Counted from the first letter of the stretch, positions 1-7,827 are shown. The stretch: 40,391 nt of DNA from Candidatus Acidiferrum typicum (GCA_002478115.1 DLMH01000037.1:1-40391); one strand, 5' to 3'. The notes: generated from the letters alone by a model not told the origin. Program-made: numbers and translations.

Positions 1-89
1 GCACACGCCATGTCTCCTTTGACGCAAGCAGTAATGATGCTCACTCGCTGCAGTTCCTTCCGACTCAACGTGAATGTCTCCTGTCTCAT
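1..89 (-). CDS. Transposase, N-terminal start only (ISNCY-like), cut by window edge
   Basis: Reading the minus strand from an ATG at 89 gives an open frame of 29 codons that runs off the left edge. It begins MRQETFTLSRKELQRV and continues into the start of a helix-turn-helix. The LSRKELxRxxxI...G pattern is what I know from the start of ISNCY-type transposases, where an N-terminal DNA-binding HTH precedes an rve-type DDE domain. No convincing Shine-Dalgarno sequence precedes the ATG. Only the first helix is visible, so the family call rests on a short match and could be another HTH-DDE transposase. The adjoining terminal-repeat-like DNA (90-125) supports a mobile element. Confidence 0.6.
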   Translation of the reverse strand, partial: MRQETFTLSRKELQRVSIITACVKGDMAC

Positions 90-125
90 AGGGTGACATT
101 TTCACGTTGCCGTTAAGGGGTGACA
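1..125 (-). mobile_element. Left-edge insertion sequence, 5' end of the element
   Basis: Just outside the transposase start, the minus strand reads TGTCACCCC (125-117), an AT-rich spacer with AACGTG, then TGTCACCC again (98-91). A TGTCA-type terminus with an internal repeat of the same 8-mer is typical of an IS end with transposase-binding sites. The outer boundary is placed at about 125. The other end, and therefore any target duplication, is outside the window. Confidence 0.55.
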
Positions 126-160
126 GAATTATGGAGCTAAGACAAGCTCGACACGCCGCC

Positions 161-189
161 TTGACACATCTCGAAACCCAGCCTACACT
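161..189 (+). promoter_or_regulatory. Sigma70-type promoter for the TraR/DksA gene
   Basis: TTGACA at 161-166, a 17-bp spacer, then TACACT at 184-189: a perfect -35 and a good -10 (4 of 6). Transcription would start near 196, giving a leader of about 40 nt with a strong GGGGGAGG Shine-Dalgarno at 223-230. The promoter begins 36 bp inside the IS end, so the neighbouring element could influence it. Confidence 0.65.
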
Positions 190-235
190 ATGTAGTTTTT
201 AGGTGGCCCCCGGGAGCCATCTGGGGGAGGACAAC

Positions 236-589
236 ATGGATAAGAAGCGTTTGGAGTACTACAAAAAGAAATTACTGACGCGGCGCGACGAACTGGTGAG
301 GACCATCGTGCGCACCGAAGAGGAAGGCCGCCAGGCCGACGACGACCCCACCGTCGACCTCGCCGATAAGGCTGCAAACTCCTATACCAAGGAGTTTCTC
401 TTCGGGCAGACCAATACCGACCGCACCATCCTGAATATGATCGACGAGGCCCTGAAACGTATCCGCAACAACGAGTACGGTACCTGCGCCAATTGCCAGG
501 AGGAGTTGCAACAGAAGCGTCTGGACGCAGTGCCGTGGGCGAAACACTGCATTGCCTGCGCGGAGAAAATGGAACAGGGCGCGTTGTAG
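236..589 (+). CDS. TraR/DksA-family zinc-finger regulator
   Basis: 117 residues. The N-terminal half is a predicted coiled coil with an acidic stretch (DDDPTVDLAD, residues 35-44) where DksA carries its coiled-coil tip acids. The C-terminal half is the DksA zinc finger, with C84-x2-C87 and C105-x2-C108, all four cysteines present. Family members bind the RNA polymerase secondary channel and tune initiation, often with ppGpp. The ATG at 236 was chosen because GGGGGAGG lies 5 nt upstream and the conserved sequence starts there; a GTG at 203 in frame lacks this. The protein is shorter than E. coli DksA (151 aa), so it is better called a TraR/DksA-family protein than dksA itself. A consensus promoter precedes it. 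Confidence 0.88.
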   Translation: MDKKRLEYYKKKLLTRRDELVRTIVRTEEEGRQADDDPTVDLADKAANSYTKEFLFGQTNTDRTILNMIDEALKRIRNNEYGTCANCQEELQQKRLDAVPWAKHCIACAEKMEQGAL

Positions 590-668
590 TCCCTCACCCG
601 TTATCGATTACCTAATCAGCATCTAACTGAAGTAGAATAAACCCAGCGAGGATGGGTGTCGCTGCACC

Positions 669-1466
669 ATGTTCCTTCCTGCATCACGGCTTCCCCTGGT
701 GCGCTGGCTGGAGAGTTTCGCCGGTGCCCTGACCAGCGTGGTGTTCCCGGCTGGCTGCCTGCTCTGTGACGTGCTCCTGACGCACGCCCGCCGGATACCG
801 CTCTGCGAAACGTGCCTGGCATCGTTCCAGAAGATCGCGCCGCCAATCTGCCGCATTTGCGGCCAACCTTTGCCGGTTCCAGCTAAACCCGGTGAAGGCG
901 AAGCGGTTTGCCGTGACTGCGTGGAGGGGAAATTCGGGTTTCAACTGGCGCGCAGCTTTGGCGTTTATGAAGGCGCGCTAGCCCGCGCCATCGTCCTCCT
1001 CAAGTACGAGCGCATCGAGCCGCTAGGCTCCTTCTTCGCCATGCGCCTTCTGGAGTTGGTCCGCAGCGACCCGCGCCTCTTGCCTGTCGACGTCGTCGTC
1101 CCGGTCCCGCTGCACAGCCAGAGCCGCAAGGACCGCGGCTATAACCAGGTGGACCTCTTCGCGCGCACGCTGGCCCGCCGCCTCAAAGTACCCTACCGCC
1201 CCATCCTCCTGATGCGCTCCCGCCCCCGTCCGGAAAAGCACTTGCTCAGCCAGGAGGAGCGCTGGGAAGCGGTACGTGGCGCTTTTGTCATGCGCCGGGG
1301 CGGCCGGGTTGACAATTTGCGGGTCTTGTTGCTAGATGATGTAATGACGACGGGAGCGACGCTTGATGCGTGTGCTCGCGCGTTACGCGAAGCCGGAGCC
1401 CGTTCGGTACTGGGACTAACCATTGCCCGCGCCGCGCGGCCCGCTATTCCCGTCAGCGGAGCTTAG
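669..1466 (+). CDS. comF: ComF-family phosphoribosyltransferase
   Basis: 265 residues. The N-terminal part has CxxC pairs (CLLC, CETC, then CRIC and CRDC within the first ~85 residues), the zinc-ribbon-like region of ComF/GntX proteins. The C-terminal half is a type I phosphoribosyltransferase fold with the PRPP loop VLLLDDVMTTGATL at about residues 217-230. It also has the DRGYNQ motif and the R(P)xxxKHLLSQEER region typical of ComF. ComF proteins take part in DNA uptake or in unknown PRPP-linked reactions; the substrate is not known. GAGG about 15 nt upstream is a weak ribosome site. The HNH gene follows 18 nt after the stop and may be co-transcribed. Confidence 0.88.
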   Translation: MFLPASRLPLVRWLESFAGALTSVVFPAGCLLCDVLLTHARRIPLCETCLASFQKIAPPICRICGQPLPVPAKPGEGEAVCRDCVEGKFGFQLARSFGVYEGALARAIVLLKYERIEPLGSFFAMRLLELVRSDPRLLPVDVVVPVPLHSQSRKDRGYNQVDLFARTLARRLKVPYRPILLMRSRPRPEKHLLSQEERWEAVRGAFVMRRGGRVDNLRVLLLDDVMTTGATLDACARALREAGARSVLGLTIARAARPAIPVSGA

Positions 1467-1484
1467 TACCCTGAAGGGTGCGCG

Positions 1485-2132
1485 ATGAACGCAAGAAGGC
1501 CAGAGGCGATCGATCCCCGTGGGAGACATTCCCTCGAAGCGGGTGGCTTGCTTGTGCCCAACCCTTCGGGGAACGCTTCCAGCCGTCTCCTTCCTCTCCT
1601 CCCCGGCCGGCGTGCTTCCATGATGCAGGAACCCGTGCTGGTGCTGAACGCCACCTACGAACCGATCAACGTCACTGCCGTGCGCCGGGCTATGGTGTTG
1701 CTCCTGAAGGGAGTGGCGCAGGCCGAGGAAGTGCACAGTGCGGAGGTCCATTCCGCAGCGCATGCCCATAAAGTGCCTTCGGTGATTCGCCTCTTGGCCT
1801 ATCGTCATATTCCGCAGCAGAGCCGCGCTCTCTCCCGTAAAAATATCCTCTTGCGCGACCGCAACACTTGCCAGTTCTGTGGCCGGGTCTTTCCCAGTTC
1901 CGAACTGACACTGGATCACGTCCTGCCGCGTTCTCGTGGGGGGCGCTCCTCTTGGGAGAACCTGGTGGCGTGCTGCTACCGCTGCAACAACACCAAGGGT
2001 GACCGCACGCCGGAAGAGGCTGGACTCAAGTTGGCGCGCCGTCCGCGTCCGTTTACCCTGCACACCTCGCGGCAGTTGATGCGCCTGATCGGCCACCGCG
2101 ACGAACGTTGGCGTAAGTATTTGTTCTATTGA
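1485..2132 (+). CDS. HNH endonuclease-family protein
   Basis: 215 residues from ATG 1485, which has GAAGGG 6 nt upstream. Family similarity begins only at residue 46-47 ([20 protein letters not shown] 1620/1623), so the first 45 residues may be untranslated and the true start may be 1620, although no ribosome site is seen there. From about residue 128 the protein shows the HNH core: CQFC, then [11 protein letters not shown], then [16 protein letters not shown]. Two CxxC pairs probably bind structural zinc. This is the common stand-alone bacterial HNH family with an N-terminal VLNAxYEPxxV domain. The biological role is not established; DNA repair or phage-related nicking have been suggested. 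Confidence 0.85.
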   Translation: MNARRPEAIDPRGRHSLEAGGLLVPNPSGNASSRLLPLLPGRRASMMQEPVLVLNATYEPINVTAVRRAMVLLLKGVAQAEEVHSAEVHSAAHAHKVPSVIRLLAYRHIPQQSRALSRKNILLRDRNTCQFCGRVFPSSELTLDHVLPRSRGGRSSWENLVACCYRCNNTKGDRTPEEAGLKLARRPRPFTLHTSRQLMRLIGHRDERWRKYLFY

Positions 2133-2146
2133 GACTTACTCGCGTC

Positions 2147-2167
2147 ATGCCAAACCTGCTTTGGCAT
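2147..2167 (+). other. Hairpin just after the HNH gene
   Basis: ATGCCAAA (2147-2154), loop CCTGC, TTTGGCAT (2160-2167): a perfect 8-bp stem 15 nt after the HNH stop codon. No T-run follows, so it is either a weak terminator or an mRNA-stabilising hairpin. Confidence 0.45.
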
Positions 2168-2250
2168 CCCCACACCGCGCGCAGATTTAGGAAACCTTTT
2201 CGCCCCCAACGCATCTAAATCAGTAATACCACTTCGAGGACACACCCCGG

Positions 2251-2290
2251 GAAGCAGCTAGGGCAACCCCCTAGCTGCTTCTCTTCCTTT
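2251..2290 (+). terminator. Rho-independent terminator downstream of the HNH gene
   Basis: GAAGCAGCTAGGG (2251-2263), a 5-nt loop, CCCTAGCTGCTTC (2269-2281): a perfect 13-bp stem followed by TCTTCCTTTT. It probably ends the comF-HNH transcript. A second T-run (2299-2305) follows. Confidence 0.7.
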
Positions 2291-2363
2291 TGGCCCACTT
2301 TTTTTGAGGAGTTATGTCTCAGTCGTTTCCAAATCCTGGTTTTGCTGGTCTTAGGCGCGCAGG

Positions 2364-2744
2364 CTAATGCTGAGGCGTTTCTGGTTGCCCGCTGCGAGGG
2401 GTTTCCGGGAAGCTTTCGAGCGCAGAGGCCTCATCGGGATACTCGGGGAAGACCTGGTATAGCTGAGTGATCTTCAGAATCTCTTCCACCTTCGAGGCCA
2501 AGCCCACCACTTTCATCGCCCCGCCCTTCTTGACGACCGTGAGGTAGTTGCGCACTAGTTCGCCGATTCCGGAGCTGTCCAGATAATCCAGGCCGCTTAA
2601 ATTCAGGACAATGTTTTTTTTGCCGTGCTTCAGGAGCCCTAAGATGGCGTCGCGAAATGCACCGGCTTCGAATGACGTCAGCCTTCCGCTCACTTCCACG
2701 ATAGATACGGCGTCTGCCTGCCTGATGTTTACGATGAATTTCAC
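2364..2744 (-). CDS. STAS-domain anti-sigma factor antagonist
   Basis: 126 residues, a single STAS domain of SpoIIAA/RsbV type. The phospho-acceptor loop is LDYLDSSGIG, with serines at 57/58 where a partner-switching kinase would phosphorylate. The N-terminal beta strand VSIVEVSGRL and the late KVVGLASKVEEIL are typical. In this family the unphosphorylated form binds an RsbW-type anti-sigma kinase and frees a sigma factor. GTG 2744 was chosen because AGGA lies 8 nt upstream; a TTG at 2795 would add 17 non-conserved residues. The C-terminal ~15 residues (PETPRSGQPETPQH) are a polar tail. No kinase or sigma gene lies nearby. It follows the PD-(D/E)XK gene by 99 nt on the same strand. Confidence 0.87.
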   Translation of the reverse strand: MKFIVNIRQADAVSIVEVSGRLTSFEAGAFRDAILGLLKHGKKNIVLNLSGLDYLDSSGIGELVRNYLTVVKKGGAMKVVGLASKVEEILKITQLYQVFPEYPDEASALESFPETPRSGQPETPQH

Positions 2745-2843
2745 GCAAGCTTTCCTGGGCGAAGAGTTGGCCTTTATTTTACCGTGTGGCCTCAAGAAGG
2801 CAAGCGCTTCCCACCGCTTCGCTGCAGTCCATTGCGGTGCCGC

Positions 2844-4322
2844 TTATTGCCGCATCACCACCCGCAGGCCCCGCCGCCAGCTCTCCACCAAGCCCACGCG
2901 GATTATTTCCATTTCTGGTTTGAGGTAGCGCAGCAGCACGTCCGTGCTGGGATGAAACCGCAACGCCGGCGCCACCAGATAAATTACCGGCGGATCGGGG
3001 TGTAGTTCAACTCCGGGGAAGTAGCCGTAGCGCGCGAGGTCGCCCTGCGCCTGTAGCCGGCAAATCCTTGACCAGTAATCCCCCGCCTGCAACGGCAGGT
3101 CCGGATTCTCCACCGCCTTCAATTCCAAAATGGCCAGCCGGTGCGCGCGCGTGACGCACAGCAGATCCAAAATTCCGTGCTGCCCGGCCGTTTGCGCAAG
3201 CACCTGCTCGTACACCTGCGCAGGATCTAAGGCCAAGTCGATTTGACTGACGTCGCTCATCACCATGGTCTGCATCCATCGTTCGGCCTGTGCACGATAG
3301 AGCGGGTGGCGCGTGTCGCTCGCCAGGGGATGGCGGAAATTCTGCAGGTTCAGCACGAACTGTTTCAACGCTACTTCGTTGTGGGCGTTCAGTTCATGCC
3401 AGTGCCCGTCCATGCCAAAGGTGATGCACCCTTCCGACCAGCGCGCAAACGGCAAGCCGCGGAAACGCAGAACAACTTCCTGCGTCTGCGGCGAAGCGTG
3501 CGCCCTGATGGCCTCAGGCTCGAGCGCCAGGAGCGGCGCAAGCGCCGCGGCAGCGCGGTCCAGAAGCAATTGCGACTCCCGGCGCGGCACCAGCCACGCG
3601 CTGATGTTCCCGTTCGCGCAGGGATCGACGCGCTCCAGAGTCTCCCGCTGCGCGTCCCGCTCATAAATCTGCAGGGCCACACGCGGGTCGATGGCCTGGA
3701 TGCGCGCCGCAAGCGCCGCTGCTTTGCCCTTCGGTAATATCAGCCGCAGCCCGGAAAGCTTGCCGCGCCTGTCGTTCTGCCGCGTGTGGTCGAGCCACAG
3801 CAACCCGTAGGTCAGGCTGCTCTCAAGGGCTTCCGGCGTTTCCTCGTCGGGAACGGCGAGGAACGCATAGTGCGCCATCCCTTTGCGGGAAATTCCCCGC
3901 GCATAGACGCGAGAGAAAGAATGCTCCAAGTCAGCCGCGATGGAAAGTTTTTCAACCGTCTCATCGGGAAACCGCTCCGCCAGGATGCGCCGGAGTTGCT
4001 CGCAGAATTCTTCTCGAGATAGTCCTTTGGCGTCGCGTTCGTAGCCCAGCCGAATAATTTCCAGCCGCTGCGGCTTTGTGCGTCCGAAACACTCCACCGC
4101 CAGCAGAACGCGACCGTCCGATTGGTCCGTGATGGCCAGAACGCGCCGCGTCACGTTGCAGGTCTCCGACCACAGGTGCAGCAGCGGCTTCGCCGGCGCG
4201 CCCCGCACCTCCCAGGATAGCGGCTTTGCCGAGGGGACCCGTCCGCCGTTCTCCCGGATTTCGATCGAGCCGCCCGCCGACAGATCCTTCAGGCAGGCGC
4301 GCAGTTCCTCCGCGAGTTCCAT
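2844..4322 (-). CDS. Unrecognised protein with a C-terminal RecB-like PD-(D/E)XK nuclease signature
   Basis: 492 residues with no signal peptide or membrane segment. I do not recognise the N-terminal ~370 residues. The C-terminal part reads GILDLLC (D386), 13 residues, then ELK (E400, K402), then QAGDY (Q412, Y416). The spacing D-x13-ExK followed by QxxxY matches the active site of RecB-type PD-(D/E)XK nucleases, where D, E and K coordinate metal and attack the phosphodiester. A beta-alpha-beta layout around it (LAILELKAV, then a helix, then PPVIYLVAP) fits the fold. This is a motif-based inference; substrate and pathway are unknown. The gene lies between a membrane-anchored protein (37 nt upstream) and a STAS protein (99 nt downstream), probably in one transcript. 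Long open frames on the other strand are shadows. Confidence 0.7.
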   Translation of the reverse strand: MELAEELRACLKDLSAGGSIEIRENGGRVPSAKPLSWEVRGAPAKPLLHLWSETCNVTRRVLAITDQSDGRVLLAVECFGRTKPQRLEIIRLGYERDAKGLSREEFCEQLRRILAERFPDETVEKLSIAADLEHSFSRVYARGISRKGMAHYAFLAVPDEETPEALESSLTYGLLWLDHTRQNDRRGKLSGLRLILPKGKAAALAARIQAIDPRVALQIYERDAQRETLERVDPCANGNISAWLVPRRESQLLLDRAAAALAPLLALEPEAIRAHASPQTQEVVLRFRGLPFARWSEGCITFGMDGHWHELNAHNEVALKQFVLNLQNFRHPLASDTRHPLYRAQAERWMQTMVMSDVSQIDLALDPAQVYEQVLAQTAGQHGILDLLCVTRAHRLAILELKAVENPDLPLQAGDYWSRICRLQAQGDLARYGYFPGVELHPDPPVIYLVAPALRFHPSTDVLLRYLKPEMEIIRVGLVESWRRGLRVVMRQ

Positions 4323-4359
4323 GCCTGTATATTAATCTAACTATGTGGTTAACGAACAA

Positions 4360-4875
4360 CTATTTTCTATGCGAGAGTTGCAAATAGGAGGCGCGCACAT
4401 AGGGTTGTTGCATGTTCCAGGAGGAGGGCACGTGGTCAAACGAAATCTCGAACGGACGGCGTTCCCCCGGCGATAGCGTTGCCGACGGGGCGCTCAGCAC
4501 ACCGCGCGTTTCCCGGAGCGCAATTTGATCCATGGAATCGGCGAACTCCACAGTGAACGATAGGTACAGAATCTTCTCCGGGCCATCGTTGACCACTTCT
4601 CCCGAAAGAATAGTCACTTCCTGATGGATGAAGTTTTCCGCCCGGCTCAGGGCGATCTTTTCGATGCGGATGTTCTTGAGGTAGGCCTGCTCCGCCGGCG
4701 TCATCTTCAGGTTTACCGTGGCCCGATAGGTCGCCGGTCCGCCCAACGGCGCATGGAACAGAAACCAAAAGCTGAGCCCGATCGAGAGCGCGACCACGCC
4801 GCCAATGATCAGCGTGAGCGGCGAGCGCTTCTCCTCTTTCGCCACATTTTCGGGATCTTGCAGTGCGTTTCGCAT
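4360..4875 (-). CDS. Single-pass membrane protein with extracytoplasmic beta-rich domain
   Basis: 171 residues. A short charged cytoplasmic N-terminus (about 20 residues, KEEKRSP) precedes one hydrophobic segment at about residues 20-41 (LTLIIGGVVALSIGLSFWFLF). A soluble domain of ~125 residues follows. The soluble part has the pattern VTILSGEVVNDGPEKILYLSFTV, in which a paired strand motif 'GxVxNxGxxxI' recalls FxLYD/DUF2393-type beta-sandwich domains seen in acidobacterial envelope proteins. I cannot assign a function. It starts 41 nt after the metallophosphoesterase stop and ends 37 nt before the PD-(D/E)XK gene, so the three are likely co-transcribed. Confidence 0.75.
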   Translation of the reverse strand: MRNALQDPENVAKEEKRSPLTLIIGGVVALSIGLSFWFLFHAPLGGPATYRATVNLKMTPAEQAYLKNIRIEKIALSRAENFIHQEVTILSGEVVNDGPEKILYLSFTVEFADSMDQIALRETRGVLSAPSATLSPGERRPFEISFDHVPSSWNMQQPYVRASYLQLSHRK

Positions 4876-4916
4876 CGACTGCTTCTCTCAAATTCTACGC
4901 GAGTGCCATCCCTGCT

Positions 4917-5660
4917 TCAGCGACCGAGGCTCAAGCGATGCGCCAGCGGCTCCGGCAGGCGCGCGTTTCGCATACGCTCCTGGACCTTCTCGATGTCGTA
5001 GGGCACACGCCAGAACTCTACCACCTGATGCTCCCTATCGGCGATTGCAAAACTAGCGCGCGGATCGGAGTCGCGCGGCTGCCCCACCGATCCGGGGTTC
5101 AAGAGGTAGCGCTTCTGGTCTTCGACGCGCAGCGCACAGCGCATCTCGTTCTCGCGCGGGTGCACTTGCAAAACTTCCAGTTGCGAATCCTGATAGGCGA
5201 AGCCTCCCTGGTGGTGTGTGTGGCCATAAAAGGTGATCGGCAAGGAGGAATCCAGCAAGCCTTCCAGCGCCTGCGACGGCGTGAACACGTACTCATCTTC
5301 ATCCTGGAACGCGCCGTGCACCAGCACTACTCCTTCGGCTTCCAGCGGGCCCTGGGGCAAGGCGGCGAGCCAGTCCATGTTTTCGTTGGAGAGTTGCGCG
5401 CGTGTCCAATTGACGGCCATTTTGGCTACCGGATTGAAGTCCTCCGTGGACATGAGATCCGCGACCGCTTTGTCATGATTGCCGCGAATCGTGGCTGCGC
5501 CCAGTTCGCGAATGCGCGTGCTGACTTCGTTTGGATCCGGCCCGTAGCCTACCACGTCGCCCAGACAAACTACACGCTCCCAGCTCCCTTTCGCCGCTTC
5601 GAGGGAGGCTTCCAGGGCCGTCAGATTGGCATGGAGATCGCTGAGAACTAAGAGTCGCAT
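4917..5660 (-). CDS. Calcineurin-like metallophosphoesterase (YfcE/MJ0936-like)
   Basis: 247 residues. All core motifs of the dimetal phosphoesterase fold are in order: LSDLHAN (D-x-H), CLGDVVGYGP (GD), RGNHD (GNHD), then FYGHTHHQG (GHTH). The compact form with an N-terminal MRLLVLSDLHAN is the YfcE/MJ0936 type, whose members hydrolyse phosphodiesters such as cyclic nucleotides in vitro; the native substrate is not known. ATG 5660 was chosen because the conserved strand begins immediately; an in-frame GTG at 5684 adds eight unconserved residues. It heads the minus-strand cluster. A possible -10 (TATACT on the minus strand at about 5687-5692) lies just upstream, but I see no well-spaced -35. 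Confidence 0.86.
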   Translation of the reverse strand: MRLLVLSDLHANLTALEASLEAAKGSWERVVCLGDVVGYGPDPNEVSTRIRELGAATIRGNHDKAVADLMSTEDFNPVAKMAVNWTRAQLSNENMDWLAALPQGPLEAEGVVLVHGAFQDEDEYVFTPSQALEGLLDSSLPITFYGHTHHQGGFAYQDSQLEVLQVHPRENEMRCALRVEDQKRYLLNPGSVGQPRDSDPRASFAIADREHQVVEFWRVPYDIEKVQERMRNARLPEPLAHRLSLGR

Positions 5661-6046
5661 CCGGCCTGTCCGAACCGAGCCCACGAGTATAGATGAAGCC
5701 TGGGGGCCGAGCGCAAGGCAATGTGAACATCATTTGACACCGGCAGTGACTCCTCGTGTGGTTAAGAATGTAACAAGAAAATGCGACCGGCCACGAAACA
5801 TTCGCCCGGTGGTTCTCGTCTATATGGTTGCGGCCGATGTTCGGGCTGTTCGGGACGAAACGAGCGTAAGTAAAAGCACCCCGCGGTGGCAGCCGCGGGG
5901 TCATTGACACGCAGTTATTCCGGATCGTGAACCAGGAAGAAAACGTGTCTCCATCGCGAGGCTACCTTTTCCTCTGCCTGCGTGTCAACTCTCCCGTCCT
6001 TGGATGACCTTTCGGCTGACTCGCTCCTCGAAAGGACATGACACGT
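5661..6046. other. Gene-free divergent intergenic region with one strong GC hairpin
   Basis: About 385 bp between two divergent genes. The clearest structure is ACCCCGCGG (5878-5886), a 6-nt loop, CCGCGGGGT (5893-5901), a perfect 9-bp stem. On the minus strand it is followed by GCTTTTAC, so it looks more like a minus-strand terminator, but no minus-strand gene reads into it. TTGACA occurs at 5734-5739 and 5904-5909 on the plus strand without a well-placed -10. I see no RNA gene or credible ORF. Confidence 0.5.
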
Positions 6047-6379
6047 ATGAGCAACAATTCCTTGGTCCGCAGTTTGGTTATGGCCTCGGCCCTCGCAATT
6101 TCGGTTCCCGCGTTCGCCAAGCCCATGGTCAAAGATCTACCCATCACTCATTCCATGCACGTTGGCAAGACTACTATTCAGTCCGGCGATTACCGCATTC
6201 TCATTGACGGCAATCACCTCACCATCCAGAAAGGCAAGAAAGTCGTGGCGGAGTCTGAAGGCCGCTGGGAAGACCGTGACATCAAACCGGCCGATGACCA
6301 GATCGTTTCCGATGGCGACGGCAGAATGCTGGAACTGCGCTTCGGGGGGAAAACGAGCGTTTTGGTCTTGGCACAGTAA
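6047..6379 (+). CDS. Small secreted protein of unknown function
   Basis: 110 residues with a clear Sec signal peptide (MSNNSLVRSLVMASALAISVPAFA, cut after AFA, about residue 24). The mature part is ~85 residues, beta-rich and charged: VGKTTIQSGDYRILIDGNHLT, then KKVVAESEGRWEDR, ending LELRFGGKTSVLVLAQ. The '(L/I)xxGxYxxxxxGxxLT(I/V)xxGxxVV' pattern resembles small secreted proteins common in Acidobacteriota, for which no function is known to me. ATG 6047 has AAGGA 10 nt upstream; ATG 6038 is only 1 nt from it, so 6047 is preferred. It is separated from the convergent queA by ~190 nt. An imperfect hairpin there (about 6453-6478) has no T-run. Confidence 0.75.
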   Translation: MSNNSLVRSLVMASALAISVPAFAKPMVKDLPITHSMHVGKTTIQSGDYRILIDGNHLTIQKGKKVVAESEGRWEDRDIKPADDQIVSDGDGRMLELRFGGKTSVLVLAQ

Positions 6380-6572
6380 GGGGAAAACACGTGACCTTTG
6401 CCCGCGAATTACCGGGGAAGCTGATCCCGTCCTCAGCTTCCCTCCTCTTCTGCGCCACTCAGGAACTCCTGAAGTGGCACACCCTCGTTGTTGCCGCGAG
6501 TGAACTCCTCGCCGTGCTCGCGCTGGCACTGCGCACCCGCTTCCTGCAAACTGCAGGGCAATCCGCCCGCCG

Positions 6573-7670
6573 CTAGCGAATCAACATGCAATCGCCGTAG
6601 CTGTAAAACCGGTACCGTGCCGCGACCGCATGCCGGTAGGCCGCCAGGATGGCCTCACGCCCCGCAAATGCGGAAACCAGTGCCAGCAATGTCGACTTTG
6701 GCAGGTGGAAATTCGTCAGCAGACAGTCCACCACGCGAAACGTGTGTCCTGGGAAGATGAACAGGCTGGCCTCGGCTCTCCCCGCCGCAATATGCCTAGC
6801 GTCGCCCTGCGCTGCCGCCTTGCCCGCCGCATCCTCCAGAGCGCGCACAACTGTAGTGCCCACCGCCAGTACCGGCCGGCCTTCTTCCTTGGCGCGAATA
6901 ATTTTATCCGCCGCTTCTGTGCTGATCTCGTACGCCTCAGAATGAATCTTGTGTTCCTCGAGCGTCTCGGTGTGAATCGGCTGAAATGTGCCGAGCCCCA
7001 CATCCAACGTAATTTCACACGTTTCGCAGCCGCGGTTTCGTATCTTCTCGAGAACCTCTGAAGTGAAGTGCAGGCCTGCGGTCGGCGCAGCCACAGCTCC
7101 CGGCTTCCGCGCATAAACTGTCTGATAGCGCTCGCGATCGGACGATTCATCCGGCCTGTCAATGTACGGCGGCAGCGGCACATGTCCCAACCGCTCGATG
7201 TTCACCTCCACACTTTGATCGTTGTGAGACCGAAAGCGGATCGTTCGCAATCCCAATTCGCCCCGCGCCAGAATTTCTGCCTCCAGTTCGCCGCCGCCGA
7301 AAAGCACTCGTTCTCCCACTCCCATTTTTCGACCAGGACGCACCAGCGCTTCCCAAATCTCGACTTCCACTTTTCTGGTGAGGAAAACTTCCACGGTGCC
7401 CGTCAGGTGTTCTCTCGCGGTTTTGCGCGAAGGCGATTGCGCATGAACGCCTGTGCGTTTTCCAAACAAGCGTGCGGGCAGGACGCGCGCATTGTTCAGC
7501 ACCACCAGCGCATCGTCACGGAGCAAGGCTGGCAAGTCCGCAAACGCGCGGTCCTCCCACGCGCCGCTTTGACGATCGAGCGACAGCATCCGCGAGGCTT
7601 CCCGAAGCGCTGCGGGGCGCTGCGCGATCAACTCGGCGGGCAACTGGTAGTCAAATGTGTCGACTCGCAT
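6573..7670 (-). CDS. queA: S-adenosylmethionine:tRNA ribosyltransferase-isomerase
   Basis: 365 residues, the usual length for QueA. It transfers the ribosyl part of SAM to 7-aminomethyl-7-deazaguanine at position 34 of tRNA(Asp/Asn/His/Tyr), forming epoxyqueuosine in the cytoplasm. Diagnostic stretches in order: FDYQLPAELIAQRP at the start, DALVVLNNARVLPARLFGKR, VPLPPYIDRPDE, then PGAVAAPTAGLHFT (the highly conserved substrate region), GLGTFQPI, and the C-terminal TNFHLPKSTLLALVSAFAG. The ATG at 7670 opens directly on conserved sequence. It stands alone on the minus strand, divergent from hsp20; tgt and queG are not in the window. Confidence 0.96.
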   Translation of the reverse strand: MRVDTFDYQLPAELIAQRPAALREASRMLSLDRQSGAWEDRAFADLPALLRDDALVVLNNARVLPARLFGKRTGVHAQSPSRKTAREHLTGTVEVFLTRKVEVEIWEALVRPGRKMGVGERVLFGGGELEAEILARGELGLRTIRFRSHNDQSVEVNIERLGHVPLPPYIDRPDESSDRERYQTVYARKPGAVAAPTAGLHFTSEVLEKIRNRGCETCEITLDVGLGTFQPIHTETLEEHKIHSEAYEISTEAADKIIRAKEEGRPVLAVGTTVVRALEDAAGKAAAQGDARHIAAGRAEASLFIFPGHTFRVVDCLLTNFHLPKSTLLALVSAFAGREAILAAYRHAVAARYRFYSYGDCMLIR

Positions 7671-7827
7671 CAGTCCGAACTATAACAAAACAAGGGAAGT
7701 GCGACGGCAATTATCCAGTAAAGCTTACCATTGGCAGGAATGCGAGAGGGGGGCTAGGCAATTGAGAGGCCGCCTATAATGTTGTACACAAACGGTTTAA
7801 CGACTCTGGAACCAATGAAGATAATAC

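Noticed and set aside
5734..5768. TTGACA with TAAGAA downstream as a promoter for the small secreted protein
   Set aside because: The spacer would be 23 bp and the distance to the gene is ~280 bp.
6453..6478. Inverted repeat GCCACTCAGG...CCTGAAGTGGC as terminator of the small secreted protein gene
   Set aside because: Stem is imperfect and no T-run follows on either strand.
7775..7780. TATAAT hexamer between queA and hsp20
   Set aside because: No -35 at an acceptable distance; the promoter at 7828-7856 is far better.
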